A stretch of DNA of 64,000 bases from assembly GCA_017449215.1 (NCBI GenBank), contig JAFSJY010000087.1:1-64000 (forward strand), written 5' to 3'. Shown here piece by piece: positions 1-8,702 of the stretch. The notes below the pieces were generated by a model. That model was not told the origin of the DNA. It searched no databases and was given only the letters and a program-made list of their open reading frames with translations. This DNA comes from Acholeplasmatales bacterium (GTDB lineage Bacteria > Bacillota_I > Bacilli_A > Acholeplasmatales > Anaeroplasmataceae). The first letter of the stretch is position 1, and the number at the start of each line of letters is the position of its first letter. The translations under genes were made by a program, and so were the position numbers.

Positions 1-110
1 CTTATATCCCGCCTATGACTCACCCATGGAAGAAAGCATCTTTTGACGCTTTCGTAGCTAAACAAAAACACCGCCTTGAATACGATCAAAGCAGTGCTTA
101 TATTAAGTAA
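1..110 (+). mobile_element. 3' end of a probable transposase gene (partial)
   Basis: The frame beginning at base 3 is open from the window edge to TAA at 108-110 and gives 35 residues containing PPMTHPWKKASF. The P-P-x-x-H-P-W stretch resembles the C-terminus of DDE-type transposases of integrase/ISNCY-like elements. I recognise it only by pattern, and the exact IS family is unknown. Codons such as CCG, CGC and GCC are richer in GC than the neighbouring genes, which favour AGA and A/T third positions, so recent acquisition is plausible. The element's end should lie between 111 and about 150, but no inverted repeat can be verified because the other end is outside the window. Confidence 0.5.
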
Positions 111-161
111 ATTATAGGAACTTTTCAAAAGTCATTGACAGCAATAATTATATATATATAA

Positions 162-635
162 TTAGTCGTTATAGCTTCTATCCTTAAGCTTATTTAATCT
201 CTGATTAAGCTTAGCGATATTATCGCATGTTTTCTTATATTCTAATAAATAATTTTCTAATAATTTATTTACATTATTCTTTAGCTTATCAGTTTCACTA
301 ATAAGCTTTCTATTTAATTCATCCTCTAATATTTTAGATTCCTCTCCATCAAATTCCGGATTCATTTCTAAAATACTTTTCTTTTTATTATTAAGCTCAT
401 TAATTGAATCAGAATAAATAGTTTTAAATGAATCAATTGATTTATGCATTTCATCAATATTTTTATTGATCATATCAGAAAACTCAGATACCTTCTTAGA
501 ATATTCATTAACAAAGGTATTAAGCTTTCTTAAGAAAAATTCATATGAATCATTATAATCCTTTAAGCTATTTATTTTTTCATCAATATAATTATCTAAT
601 TTTTCAAGCTTTAATGCTTCATCCTTATTAATCAT
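162..635 (-). CDS. Small cytoplasmic coiled-coil protein, unknown function
   Basis: The product is 157 residues, very rich in Lys, Glu, Asp, Asn and Leu, with no signal peptide, membrane segment or cysteine cluster. Heptad-like hydrophobic spacing through most of its length predicts one long alpha-helical coiled coil. It starts 5 bases after the stop of the SF1 helicase gene, and its Shine-Dalgarno (AAGGGA) overlaps that stop, so the two are surely cotranscribed and translationally linked. I do not recognise a family. A role as a partner or regulator of the helicase is inference from position only. The transposase remnant and a short (TA)n run lie just downstream. Confidence 0.75.
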   Translation of the reverse strand: MINKDEALKLEKLDNYIDEKINSLKDYNDSYEFFLRKLNTFVNEYSKKVSEFSDMINKNIDEMHKSIDSFKTIYSDSINELNNKKKSILEMNPEFDGEESKILEDELNRKLISETDKLKNNVNKLLENYLLEYKKTCDNIAKLNQRLNKLKDRSYND

Positions 636-640
636 ATTTT

Positions 641-3298
641 TTATCCCTTCGCATGAATATTAGAAATCTTATTTCTTAATTCATTCTTCTTTCTTTCAAA
701 ATATCCAGTTTTTGAAATGAATTCAATATCCTCATCATTTAAATATTTTTCTTCATTTAAAATAATATTTTTATAATCTAAATCACTAAATCTATCTACA
801 TTAATATTTTCTCTTAAATCCATAACAATTTGCATATTGTTATTATCTAATACTACATAGATAACTCTAGCTAAATCATATCTTCTCTTAATCTTATATT
901 CATTAGCAAGCTCTGCTAGCTTATCGCTATTATCAATACCATCTAATTCCTCATTTAATAATTTTATTGCATATTTTAAATTATCAAAATCAGTACCTAA
1001 ATAGAATGATAAATTATCTGAAGCTGCCTTAAAGTCTAAATTTCTAAATGAATCAATAGCTCTAAAATAGAAATTAGCCTTAGATGATAATAGCTCTTCC
1101 TTGAATAAATCAATATTTTCATCTAATAATACAGCAATTAAATCAGTTAAATTCTTAATAGTATTAGGTCCTAGCTTAGTATCATCCTCAATCTCTAAGA
1201 AATTAACCTTACATCTAGTAATACCTACATATAGCTGATTATAAAAGATTCTTCCAGCTCTAGAATATTGATAATCATCAGAGAATATACCTTCATATTC
1301 GGCTGCCTTAGATGTACATAGCTTATATACTACTACAAAATCCTCTTCTCTACCCTTAGATTCACTAACAGTAAATACCTTATCAGCTTGTACCTTAAAG
1401 TCATTTATAAGCTCCTGCTTAGCCTCATTATCAGATACTATATACATAATATTTTGAAGCTTTGCCTTAGCTATATCCTTTAATAATTCTTTACCCTTAT
1501 TAAAGTTTAATAATAAATTACCACCAGTTTCAAATTCCTTTGATGCATTACTTACAAGTGGTAAATAGCCACTCATATCCTCAGTACCAAATAGTTTCTT
1601 CCCCTTTTCTCTTAATGCCTCAAGCTCTCTACAAATAGCTTGGCTATATCTAAATGATGATGATAATATTTGCTTCTCATAATCATTTATATCATTAACC
1701 ATATAGATAGTTTCTACATTTTCCATTTGTAGGAATGTAGGGTTGATAGTTTGCTCAAAATCACCAAAGATATGTGCAACTCCACCATTAGTTAGCTTAA
1801 CTATAGTATGTACCTGACGCTCAGTCATATCCTGGAATTCATCTACTATAATGTTTTTGAAGCTTCCATCCTCTAATACCTTATCGATATTTAAAAGAAC
1901 AAAATATGCTAAATCATTATCATCATATAGATTATTATTTTCTAAATATTTTTGATATGCTATACACATTTCATAAAGGATCTTAATTTCATCATCAAAA
2001 TCCTTTCTTGTTTCTCCTCTATAGCCTTCAATTAATAAGGCTTCTCTTTTAAATAATTCAAAATAATCTATATATTTTTTGTTTTCTCTTACAGGATTAG
2101 CAAAATCAAAATATTCTTTATAAATATTATATAATCCATCTAACTCTCTAAATCTTGCAGGTATTTGCTTAAATGTAGATGTATATCTTCTAGAGGCTAG
2201 CTTATACCATTCATCAAATGAATCAAATGATTCTAAATCATCACTATTTTCTACATAATCATCTAATAATGTTTTTAAGCTTTCAAATTCCTTTATATCT
2301 ATATTATGCTTATTAGTAAAATAATCATTTATTTCTTCATCAGAAACCTTATTAATTATCTTACCCTTATAAATACCTCTAAAAAATAAATATGGATAAT
2401 CAATACCATATTTTTCAATGATTGAATTTAGATTAGGTACATATACCTTATTCATAAATTCAAATCCATTCTTAGTCCAATTTAGGAATGTATTATTATT
2501 TGCGATTACATCATTTAATAAATTCTTATTATTAACATATGAATTATTTTTTAATTCATATCCTTTAATATCAAATTTAATATTAGATAATATTTGAATT
2601 AAAAAATCCTTAGTTGTATATACATTCTTCTTTATTGGATTTTTATAATCATCCCAGAATATATCCATCATGTAGCATACATAATCAGATAGCTTTTTAC
2701 TATATGTTATAAATACGTCATCCTTAATTGAACCATTCTTAATTTTATCAAGTGGTAATGAATTAATATATGAATGTATCGCAACATCAGTTTTACCTGT
2801 ACCTGCGGCACCAAGTACTACATTATAGCCACTATAATTAGCTATTCTTTTTTGTGTATCTGTTGGTATATATTCCTTTTTCCATTCAATTAGATTATTT
2901 AATAAATCCTTGATATTATCAATCTTAGCTTCTAATTTAGAGATAGCTAATAGCTTATATTCATTTTCCTTTAATAAGGCCTTTTCCTCAATAAAGGTAA
3001 TCTTAAAAAATGAATTGCTAGGAATATATTCCTTTAATCCCTTATAGATATTAGATAAATCCTTAATATCATCTCTTTGATTAAAATATTTATTAATTTC
3101 ATCAGAATCAGAATATTTTAAGAAATCAATAAATCTAGTTGTTACCTTAACAACCTCTCTATTATATTTAACATCAAAGCTTTTACCCTCTGGAATTAAT
3201 GAATCTCCAGCAATACCATTATCAATATGCGCTAATCTATTCTTTAAATCCTCATTTAAGCCTTGATTTAAAAATATTTTTCTATTTGATTTTTTCAT
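641..3298 (-). CDS. UvrD/Rep-like superfamily 1 DNA helicase
   Basis: This is an 885-residue SF1 ATP-dependent helicase, predicted to translocate on single-stranded DNA. Motifs seen: Walker A GAAGTGKT at residues 163-170; Walker B/motif II VDEFQD near 482-487; motif III GDFEQT; motif IV SSFRYSQ; motif V with ESKGREEDFVVV; motif VI YVGITRC near 690. About 160 residues precede Walker A, without a nuclease signature. After motif VI comes a helical, possibly TPR-like tail of roughly 180 residues not typical of UvrD, PcrA or Rep. The large insertion between Walker A and motif II resembles the orphan helicase-IV-like group. It sits 11 bases downstream of the ABC-F gene and 5 bases upstream of the coiled-coil gene. 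The exact substrate is unknown. Confidence 0.88.
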   Translation of the reverse strand: MKKSNRKIFLNQGLNEDLKNRLAHIDNGIAGDSLIPEGKSFDVKYNREVVKVTTRFIDFLKYSDSDEINKYFNQRDDIKDLSNIYKGLKEYIPSNSFFKITFIEEKALLKENEYKLLAISKLEAKIDNIKDLLNNLIEWKKEYIPTDTQKRIANYSGYNVVLGAAGTGKTDVAIHSYINSLPLDKIKNGSIKDDVFITYSKKLSDYVCYMMDIFWDDYKNPIKKNVYTTKDFLIQILSNIKFDIKGYELKNNSYVNNKNLLNDVIANNNTFLNWTKNGFEFMNKVYVPNLNSIIEKYGIDYPYLFFRGIYKGKIINKVSDEEINDYFTNKHNIDIKEFESLKTLLDDYVENSDDLESFDSFDEWYKLASRRYTSTFKQIPARFRELDGLYNIYKEYFDFANPVRENKKYIDYFELFKREALLIEGYRGETRKDFDDEIKILYEMCIAYQKYLENNNLYDDNDLAYFVLLNIDKVLEDGSFKNIIVDEFQDMTERQVHTIVKLTNGGVAHIFGDFEQTINPTFLQMENVETIYMVNDINDYEKQILSSSFRYSQAICRELEALREKGKKLFGTEDMSGYLPLVSNASKEFETGGNLLLNFNKGKELLKDIAKAKLQNIMYIVSDNEAKQELINDFKVQADKVFTVSESKGREEDFVVVYKLCTSKAAEYEGIFSDDYQYSRAGRIFYNQLYVGITRCKVNFLEIEDDTKLGPNTIKNLTDLIAVLLDENIDLFKEELLSSKANFYFRAIDSFRNLDFKAASDNLSFYLGTDFDNLKYAIKLLNEELDGIDNSDKLAELANEYKIKRRYDLARVIYVVLDNNNMQIVMDLRENINVDRFSDLDYKNIILNEEKYLNDEDIEFISKTGYFERKKNELRNKISNIHAKG

Positions 3299-3309
3299 AA
3301 AAGTATCAC

Positions 3310-4857
3310 CTACTTCTCTCCAAATTCAAGCTTTAAATCAACTAAGCCATCATAGAAATCATCCTCATGTGTAACTAAGATAACAGATCCTGGGAACTTA
3401 TCAATTGAATCCCATAGTTCTGACTTAGAATGAACATCTAAATGATTTGTAGGCTCGTCGAAGATTAATACATTACTTTTCTTCATTGTCATTAAAGCAA
3501 GTCTAACCTTAGTTTGCTCACCACCTGATAGCTCTCTCATTGGCTTTATAGCTAAATCTCCCTTTATACCAGCAGATGCTAATATGCTTCTTAGCTCTCC
3601 ATCAGTTTTTAAATGATAATAATATCTTAAATAATTTACAGCATTAACATCATTATCAAATAATTCCTCTTGAGCAAAGTAATTTAAATCAGCAGATGGA
3701 TTCCATTTAAAATCTCCATCTAATGGCTTAATTAATCCCATAATAGTTTTAATTATTGTAGATTTACCAATACCATTTTTACCTAGAATAACAACCTTTT
3801 GATTTTGCTTCAAAAGAAAATCTATATTTTCTAATACTACTTTATTTTCATATCCAACTGTTAAATTAGATAGTTTTAATACCTCTTGACCTAAGCCCTT
3901 TGAAAAAGGGAATGTTAGATGCATAGGCTCATGATTCTTAGGCTTTTCAAGCTTTTCAATTCTTTCTAGCATCTTTCTTCTAGATTTAGCCTGCTTAGAT
4001 GTTGTAGCTCTAACAATATTTCTTTGAATAAAATCCTCAGTTCTTTTTATAAATGCCTGTTGCGAATTATAAGCATTTAAATATTGTTCCTCTCTTAATG
4101 CTCTATCCTTTAAATATTGCGAATAATTAACATTATATCTAGTTAATACCTTATTAGAAAGACAATATACAACCTCTGCTATTTCATTTAAGAACCATTC
4201 ATCATGGCTAATGACTACAAATGCCTTTTTAGAATCCTTTAAATATTTAGCTAGCCACTCGATATGAGCACTATCTAGGAAGTTAGTAGGCTCATCCATT
4301 AACAATACATCTGGTGCTTCTAATAATAGCTTAGCTAAATATACCTTGGCTCTTTGACCACCTGATAGCTTACCAAGCTTTGTGTCTAATCCATATTCCT
4401 TAATACCAAGTCCATTAATCATATTACCAAGTGTTGAATTAATCCAATAAAAATTATTCTTTTCTAATTCTATTTGTATAGATTCTGCATAATTCATCCA
4501 CTTCTCATATTCATATTCTGGACATGTTGCTAGCTTTTCATAATATGAATTCATTAATGCTTCCTTTTCAAATAAAGGCTTGAATACATCAATAATATAA
4601 TCCTCTATTGATACATCATCAGTAACCTTTAAATGCTGATCTAGATAAGCATATTTAATATTATTCATCCAGCTAATAGTTCCACTATCTGGAATTAAAT
4701 TCTTACAAATGAGCTTCATAAAGGTCGATTTACCAGCACCATTATCACCAACTAATACGATATGGTCACCTTGTAAAATTCTAAATGAAACTTCATTAAA
4801 TAGGTTTTCATCCTTATATTTAAATTTTAATCCTTCAACCTCTAATAAACCGCCCAT
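3310..4857 (-). CDS. ABC-F family ATPase (ribosome-associated type)
   Basis: The 515-residue protein has two ABC domains and no transmembrane segment, the ABC-F layout of translation factors and antibiotic-resistance proteins that bind the ribosomal E site. Domain 1 shows GDNGAGKST (about 37-45), signature LSGGQRAKV and Walker B LLMDEPTNFLD. Domain 2 shows GKNGIGKST, LSGGEQTKV and LIFDEPTNHLD. The linker between them (about 240-320) is charged and helical with many Arg/Lys, matching the P-site tRNA interaction motif region. It lies 3 bases after the stop of the upstream membrane-protein gene. Nothing in the sequence decides between a housekeeping (EttA/YbiT/Uup-like) and a resistance role. 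Confidence 0.93.
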   Translation of the reverse strand: MGGLLEVEGLKFKYKDENLFNEVSFRILQGDHIVLVGDNGAGKSTFMKLICKNLIPDSGTISWMNNIKYAYLDQHLKVTDDVSIEDYIIDVFKPLFEKEALMNSYYEKLATCPEYEYEKWMNYAESIQIELEKNNFYWINSTLGNMINGLGIKEYGLDTKLGKLSGGQRAKVYLAKLLLEAPDVLLMDEPTNFLDSAHIEWLAKYLKDSKKAFVVISHDEWFLNEIAEVVYCLSNKVLTRYNVNYSQYLKDRALREEQYLNAYNSQQAFIKRTEDFIQRNIVRATTSKQAKSRRKMLERIEKLEKPKNHEPMHLTFPFSKGLGQEVLKLSNLTVGYENKVVLENIDFLLKQNQKVVILGKNGIGKSTIIKTIMGLIKPLDGDFKWNPSADLNYFAQEELFDNDVNAVNYLRYYYHLKTDGELRSILASAGIKGDLAIKPMRELSGGEQTKVRLALMTMKKSNVLIFDEPTNHLDVHSKSELWDSIDKFPGSVILVTHEDDFYDGLVDLKLEFGEK

Positions 4858-4860
4858 AAA

Positions 4861-5232
4861 CTAATCCTTAAACTTCTTAATGTTTTTCTTTAAAATATAA
4901 TATACTTCTTCATTTAAATCACTATTTAAAAAGAAAAATGCCTGTGCCTTATTAAAGAATAAAAATGTGTAATTTTTACTCTTAATACATTTTATAAAAT
5001 CACTATATTTTAATACCTTGTGCTGATTTAATTCTTTAGAATTAACTGCAATAGCTAGTTCATCCTCATAAAAGGTATATTTATATTCAACATCCTTATA
5101 ATTAGATCTTTTAATTCTAAATATTATAAAAAAATAAAAACATAAAGTTATTGCTGTCATAACAAAGCATATAATTCCAGCAACCATAAAGGTAAGAACA
5201 TTAGTCTTATTATTTGGTAAAATTATGAACAC
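4861..5232 (-). CDS. Small integral membrane protein; true start probably further upstream
   Basis: From the GTG at 5230-5232 this gives 123 residues, with a hydrophobic helix near 12-37 followed by a soluble domain of about 80 residues. The GTG has no well-spaced ribosome binding site. The same frame stays open upstream to 5367 and encodes coding-like sequence with a further hydrophobic helix, so the natural protein is probably about 165 residues with two membrane helices. That layout matches the 160-residue protein at 30068-30550 (two helices, then a small soluble domain), suggesting distant paralogy. It leads the operon with the ABC-F and helicase genes. Function is unknown. Confidence 0.7.
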   Translation of the reverse strand: MFIILPNNKTNVLTFMVAGIICFVMTAITLCFYFFIIFRIKRSNYKDVEYKYTFYEDELAIAVNSKELNQHKVLKYSDFIKCIKSKNYTFLFFNKAQAFFFLNSDLNEEVYYILKKNIKKFKD

Positions 5233-5367
5233 TCCACCTAATAAAATGAGAAATGTACTATAAATAGTAAAAAATAATAAAAATCTTTCTTTTATATTCT
5301 CTTTAGATGCAAGTTTTACATCATCACTATTATATGTTCTTTCGTTATTTAAAATAATTTTCTTTTC
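5233..5367 (-). other. Upstream in-frame extension of the membrane-protein gene, no ATG/GTG/TTG
   Basis: Reading in the frame of the 4861-5232 gene, 45 further sense codons run back to a TAG at 5368-5370. They encode a hydrophilic, charged stretch followed by a strongly hydrophobic helix (RFLLFFTIYSTFLILLGG), as expected of a real N-terminus. None of the codons is ATG, GTG or TTG. An AGGA box at about 5363-5366 precedes two ATT codons (5356-5358 and 5353-5355), a rare but known initiator as in infC. A disrupted start codon or a small indel near 5360-5375 is the alternative. Confidence 0.6.
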
Positions 5368-5389
5368 CTATAATCACCTATAAACACAT

Positions 5390-5418
5390 AAAATGGTCTG
5401 GTTAAACCAGGCCATTTT
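5390..5418 (-). terminator. Hairpin terminator after thrS
   Basis: Inverted repeat AAAATGGTCTGGT (5390-5402) / ACCAGGCCATTTT (5406-5418) lies 5 bases past the thrS stop. The stem has one wobble/mismatch and is flanked by A and T runs, so it could work in either direction. On the minus strand it is followed by a short T run. Confidence 0.7.
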
Positions 5419-5422
5419 TAAA

Positions 5423-7348
5423 TTAATTTAATTCTTCGTTATGCTTGTTAATTAAATTGATGAATTCATCAATTGTAACTGTAGTTTGTTCTTGGCTACC
5501 ATATCTTCTATAAGTGATAGTTCCGTTCTTAACCTCATTATCACCAATAACTAATTGATATGGAATCTTCTTCATTTGAGCCTCTCTAATCTTATAGCCA
5601 AGCTTTTCATCTCTATAATCTACTTCAGCTCTGATCTTAGCCTTCTTAAATCTAGCAAATAAATTATCAGTAAATTCCTTATGATATTCTAAATTTACTG
5701 GAATTAACTTAACCTGAACTGGAGCTAACCATACAGGGAAGATACCCTTAGTTTCCTCAAGTAAGAAGGCAATGAATCTATCCATTGAGCCTAAGATTGC
5801 TCTATGGATAACTACTGGTCTTGCCTTTTGACCCTTTTCATCAATGTATTCAAGTTCAAATCTTTCAGGTAATTGATAATCTAATTGAATTGTTGATAAT
5901 GTTACATCATGACCAATTGCAGATCTAACCTGTACATCTAGCTTAGGACCATAGAATGCAGCCTCACCAATTGCTTCATAATAATCAACACCTAATTCAT
6001 TTAATACTTCTCTTAATTGAGATTCAGACTTAGCCCATAATTCATCATTACCGAAATACTTTTCAACATCGTTAGGATCTCTTAATGATAAACGGAATTT
6101 ATAATTTTGGAAGCCAAAGTCATGATATACATCAAGGATTAGCTTTGTTACTTCCTTAAATACATCACCAATTTGAGATGGTGTACAGAAAATATGAGAG
6201 TCATTCTGATAGAAGGCACGAGTTCTTTCAATACCAGTTAAAGCACCAGATGCCTCAAATCTAAAGTCAGCTGCGATTTCTGCAATACGAAGTGGTAATT
6301 CTCTATATGAGTGTAATGTACTTCTATACATAACCATATGATGAGGACAGTTCATTGGACGTAATACATATGATTCATCATCTACATCCATCTTAGGGAA
6401 CATGTCATCTTTATAATGAGCCCAGTGACCTGAAGTCTTATATAATTCAACATTACCAATTGCAGGAGTCATAACATGCTTATAGCCAAGCTCATATTCC
6501 TTATCCATGATATAATCCTGAAGCTTTCTTCTTACGATAAAGCCATTAGGTAACCACATAGGTAAGCCTCTACCTACTAGCTCATCAAACATGAAAATAC
6601 CTAATTCCTTACCAAGCTTTCTATGATCTCTTGCCTTTCTTTCCTCAAGGATTACTAAATACTCATCTAATTCTTCCTTAGTAAACCAGCAAGTACCATA
6701 AATACGAGTCATTACATCATTCTTAGCATCGCCTCTCCAATAAGCACCTGCTACATTTAATAATTTAAAATTCTTTAAAACGCCAGTAGAAATAACATGA
6801 GGTCCTCTACAAACATCAGAATAATCTCCTTGCTCATAAATACCTACAATGTCAGTACCCTTAACTGCGTCAATAAGTTCACACTTATATTTATCTGAAG
6901 CGAACATCTTCTTAGCTTCATCCTTTGTTAAATTATAATGATTGATTGAAATGTTTTCCTTAACAATCTTCTTCATTTCATTTTCAATCTTTGGTAAATC
7001 CTCAATAGTGATTTGAGCATCTACACCAAAGTCATAATAGAATCCTTCCTCAATTGCAGGACCTACACCAAACTTTGTATTTGGATATAATCTCTTCATA
7101 GCCTGAGCTAAAAGGTGGGCACATGAGTGGTTAATAACCTCAAAAGCCTCTTCCTTATTTTCAGGTGTGACTAGTTCTAGCTTACAATCAGCTGTAATAG
7201 GTGTCTTTAAATCAACAAGCACACCATCTATTTTAGCAACAATAGCCTTCTTAGCTAGGCTTGGTGATAATTCCTTAGCAACGCTAATTACTAGTGTACC
7301 CTTTTCTACTTCCTTAACACTATTATCTGGTAAAGTAACTTTAATCAT
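5423..7348 (-). CDS. thrS: Threonyl-tRNA synthetase
   Basis: This class II aminoacyl-tRNA synthetase charges tRNA-Thr. The length of 641 residues is typical. Domains: TGS about 1-62, the editing/SAD domain with the zinc-type HxxxH (HSCAHLLAQAM near 74-84), class II catalytic core with motif 2 around FRFEASGAL and the NCPHHMVMY zinc/ATP site, and the anticodon-binding domain from about 540. The start ATG is preceded by TAGGAGG with ideal spacing. It is a single-gene transcript controlled by the T-box leader and promoter immediately upstream, and it ends in a hairpin terminator. Confidence 0.98.
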   Translation of the reverse strand: MIKVTLPDNSVKEVEKGTLVISVAKELSPSLAKKAIVAKIDGVLVDLKTPITADCKLELVTPENKEEAFEVINHSCAHLLAQAMKRLYPNTKFGVGPAIEEGFYYDFGVDAQITIEDLPKIENEMKKIVKENISINHYNLTKDEAKKMFASDKYKCELIDAVKGTDIVGIYEQGDYSDVCRGPHVISTGVLKNFKLLNVAGAYWRGDAKNDVMTRIYGTCWFTKEELDEYLVILEERKARDHRKLGKELGIFMFDELVGRGLPMWLPNGFIVRRKLQDYIMDKEYELGYKHVMTPAIGNVELYKTSGHWAHYKDDMFPKMDVDDESYVLRPMNCPHHMVMYRSTLHSYRELPLRIAEIAADFRFEASGALTGIERTRAFYQNDSHIFCTPSQIGDVFKEVTKLILDVYHDFGFQNYKFRLSLRDPNDVEKYFGNDELWAKSESQLREVLNELGVDYYEAIGEAAFYGPKLDVQVRSAIGHDVTLSTIQLDYQLPERFELEYIDEKGQKARPVVIHRAILGSMDRFIAFLLEETKGIFPVWLAPVQVKLIPVNLEYHKEFTDNLFARFKKAKIRAEVDYRDEKLGYKIREAQMKKIPYQLVIGDNEVKNGTITYRRYGSQEQTTVTIDEFINLINKHNEELN

Positions 7349-7369
7349 AATCTTTTCCTCCTATAATAT

Positions 7370-7592
7370 AAAAAGTCCTTAAAGCATAATGCTCTAAGGA
7401 CGAATTGTCGCGGTACCACCTTAGTTCTGTATAAAAAATATACAGCACCTCAATTAACTCTTAACGCGAGTAACGGAATCTCATTTCCTAGATTCATCTC
7501 CTTGGGTAGTAACAATAAGAAATTCATAAGCACTTCCACCAGCCGTGCTCTCTCTTGAAATCCTTTCAGATTATCTCGTCCCAAATCATAGA
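7370..7592 (-). promoter_or_regulatory. T-box leader of thrS
   Basis: The minus strand carries the conserved T-box AAGGTGGTACCGCGA (complement of 7408-7422), which pairs with the free CCA end of uncharged tRNA. It is followed by an intrinsic terminator: GTCCTTA/TAAGGAC plus AGCAT/ATGCT arms and a T run (7370-7402). The Stem I region contains AGAGAGCACGGCTGGTGG, typical of T-box apical motifs. A candidate specifier ACC (complement of 7505-7507) lies in TTACTACCC, fitting threonine, though ACT next to it cannot be excluded. Uncharged tRNA-Thr should favour the antiterminator and switch thrS on. Confidence 0.93.
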
Positions 7593-7599
7593 CAAAATT

Positions 7600-7628
7600 A
7601 TTATATCAAAAGATAGCACTAAATTCAA
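7600..7628 (-). promoter_or_regulatory. Promoter of thrS T-box transcript
   Basis: TTGAAT (7623-7628) and a perfect TATAAT (7600-7605) on the minus strand are separated by exactly 17 bases. The predicted start falls just at the 5' end of the T-box Stem I. Confidence 0.8.
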
Positions 7629-7637
7629 TTTAATTTT

Positions 7638-7816
7638 CTATTTTAAAGTAATCTTATCCGCAACTATAAACTTAGGATTATATGATGTATATAATTCATC
7701 ATATTCAAAAATCAATTTAGCACCAGCCTCAAGATTCAAAGTGTATCCATCATCAGTCTTAACAAATGCATTTCCCTCTCATATATAAAACGATTAATAA
7801 TTTTAAAAGGTGACAT
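7638..7816 (-). pseudogene. Frameshifted remnant of a short ORF
   Basis: An ATG at 7814-7816 opens MSPFKIINRFIYERE. That frame stops at about 7735, but one frame over the sequence continues as NAFVKTDDGYTLNLEAG... to TAG at 7638-7640. The second part (about 45 residues) has normal local codon use and amino-acid composition and no start codon of its own, because a TGA lies just before it. A single indel near 7768-7776 would join the two into a protein of about 60 residues. I recognise no family. It lies between the dnaI terminator and the thrS promoter in the only gene-poor stretch longer than 300 bases (7349-7874), the rest of which is T-box leader. Confidence 0.45.
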
Positions 7817-7833
7817 TATTATTGCATTTCCTC

Positions 7834-7861
7834 AAAAAAAGTCCAGACGTATTGCCTGGAC
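7834..7861 (-). terminator. Terminator of the polA-dnaI operon
   Basis: GTCCAG/CTGGAC stem (7841-7861) with a 9-base loop is followed on the minus strand by seven T residues (7834-7840), 13 bases after the dnaI stop. Confidence 0.88.
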
Positions 7862-7874
7862 TACAATTGTTTAA

Positions 7875-8702
7875 TTATCTTAAATAGCTCTCACCATCAT
7901 CTAACGAAATCTTCTTTACTAAAGAAATCATTCTAGAAGCTATTCTTCCTGCCTTAGTTTTTTCTTCTGAACTTGAATTCATCATAAAATGCTTTTCTAA
8001 ATCTTTTGGAGCTATATTAGATGAGATAAACATAGGCTTCTTTAGATTCATTCTATAATTAATGATAGGTCCTAATACCTCATCTCTTAACCAAGGTGTC
8101 ATATTTTCAGCGCCTAGGTCATCTAATAATAAAACATCAGTTTCCTTTAAAAGCTCAATAATTTGGTCATATTTGCCATTTTCCATCGCAGCCTTAATCT
8201 CGATAACCAAATCAGGAAAATACGCAAATATATGGTCTATACCATACGCAGATAAAGCTTTAGCTGTAAGCATTAAAGAATAAGTCTTTCCATATGAAAA
8301 GCCACCATAAATGTATAAGCCCTTCATAGGTTCTTTCTTATAATTAGTAGTAAATTCTTTTATATAATCATATATTTTTTGTCTACTCTCAGTGTTTAAA
8401 TCATAGTTTTTTGAAGAGGCATCACTTAATGCTTCATTATACTCACTCTTAAGTAGATTAGGATGTGAGCTTTTTTGTAGCTCAGTTAAATATTTACATC
8501 TAACCTGAACGAATCCATCCTTTGTCTTAGATAAATAAAAGCCTTGATTACTGTTTTGACAATCATTTAATCCCTTACAATTTTTACAATTATTTTTATC
8601 ACAAAGGATTATATAAAAGTCACTTACATTCTCAATATTAACATTTTCGTTAGGAAATGATTTTGAAACTTCCTTAATAAAATCCTCTGTTTCTTTTCTC
8701 AT
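7875..8702 (-). CDS. dnaI: Primosomal protein DnaI, helicase loader
   Basis: This AAA+ ATPase loads the replicative helicase. The 275-residue protein has an N-terminal cysteine-containing region (CDKNNCKNCKGLNDC, about 34-48) that matches the zinc-binding helicase-interaction domain of DnaI. It then has a DnaC-like ATPase with Walker A GGFSYGKT (about 132-139) and Walker B LLLDDLGAE (about 191-199). The start overlaps the dnaB stop by 4 bases (ATGA), indicating translational coupling. As in Bacillus, it is the last gene after dnaB. It is followed by a strong terminator. Confidence 0.95.
   Translation of the reverse strand: MRKETEDFIKEVSKSFPNENVNIENVSDFYIILCDKNNCKNCKGLNDCQNSNQGFYLSKTKDGFVQVRCKYLTELQKSSHPNLLKSEYNEALSDASSKNYDLNTESRQKIYDYIKEFTTNYKKEPMKGLYIYGGFSYGKTYSLMLTAKALSAYGIDHIFAYFPDLVIEIKAAMENGKYDQIIELLKETDVLLLDDLGAENMTPWLRDEVLGPIINYRMNLKKPMFISSNIAPKDLEKHFMMNSSSEEKTKAGRIASRMISLVKKISLDDGESYLR

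Noticed and set aside
641-3298. Gabija or another known helicase-based defence system
   Set aside because: No OLD/TOPRIM nuclease or other partner of known systems is adjacent; the neighbours are an ABC-F protein and a coiled-coil protein.
7167-7382. Plus-strand ORF opposite the thrS 5' end, and many similar opposite-strand frames (for example 12425-12628, 27199-27540, 53796-54110)
   Set aside because: They lie antisense to well-supported genes, lack ribosome sites and encode sequence that mirrors the real gene's codon pattern.
7555-7788. Plus-strand ORF of 77 residues across the thrS promoter
   Set aside because: It overlaps the T-box 5' end and promoter, has no ribosome site, and the minus strand of the same stretch shows better coding character.
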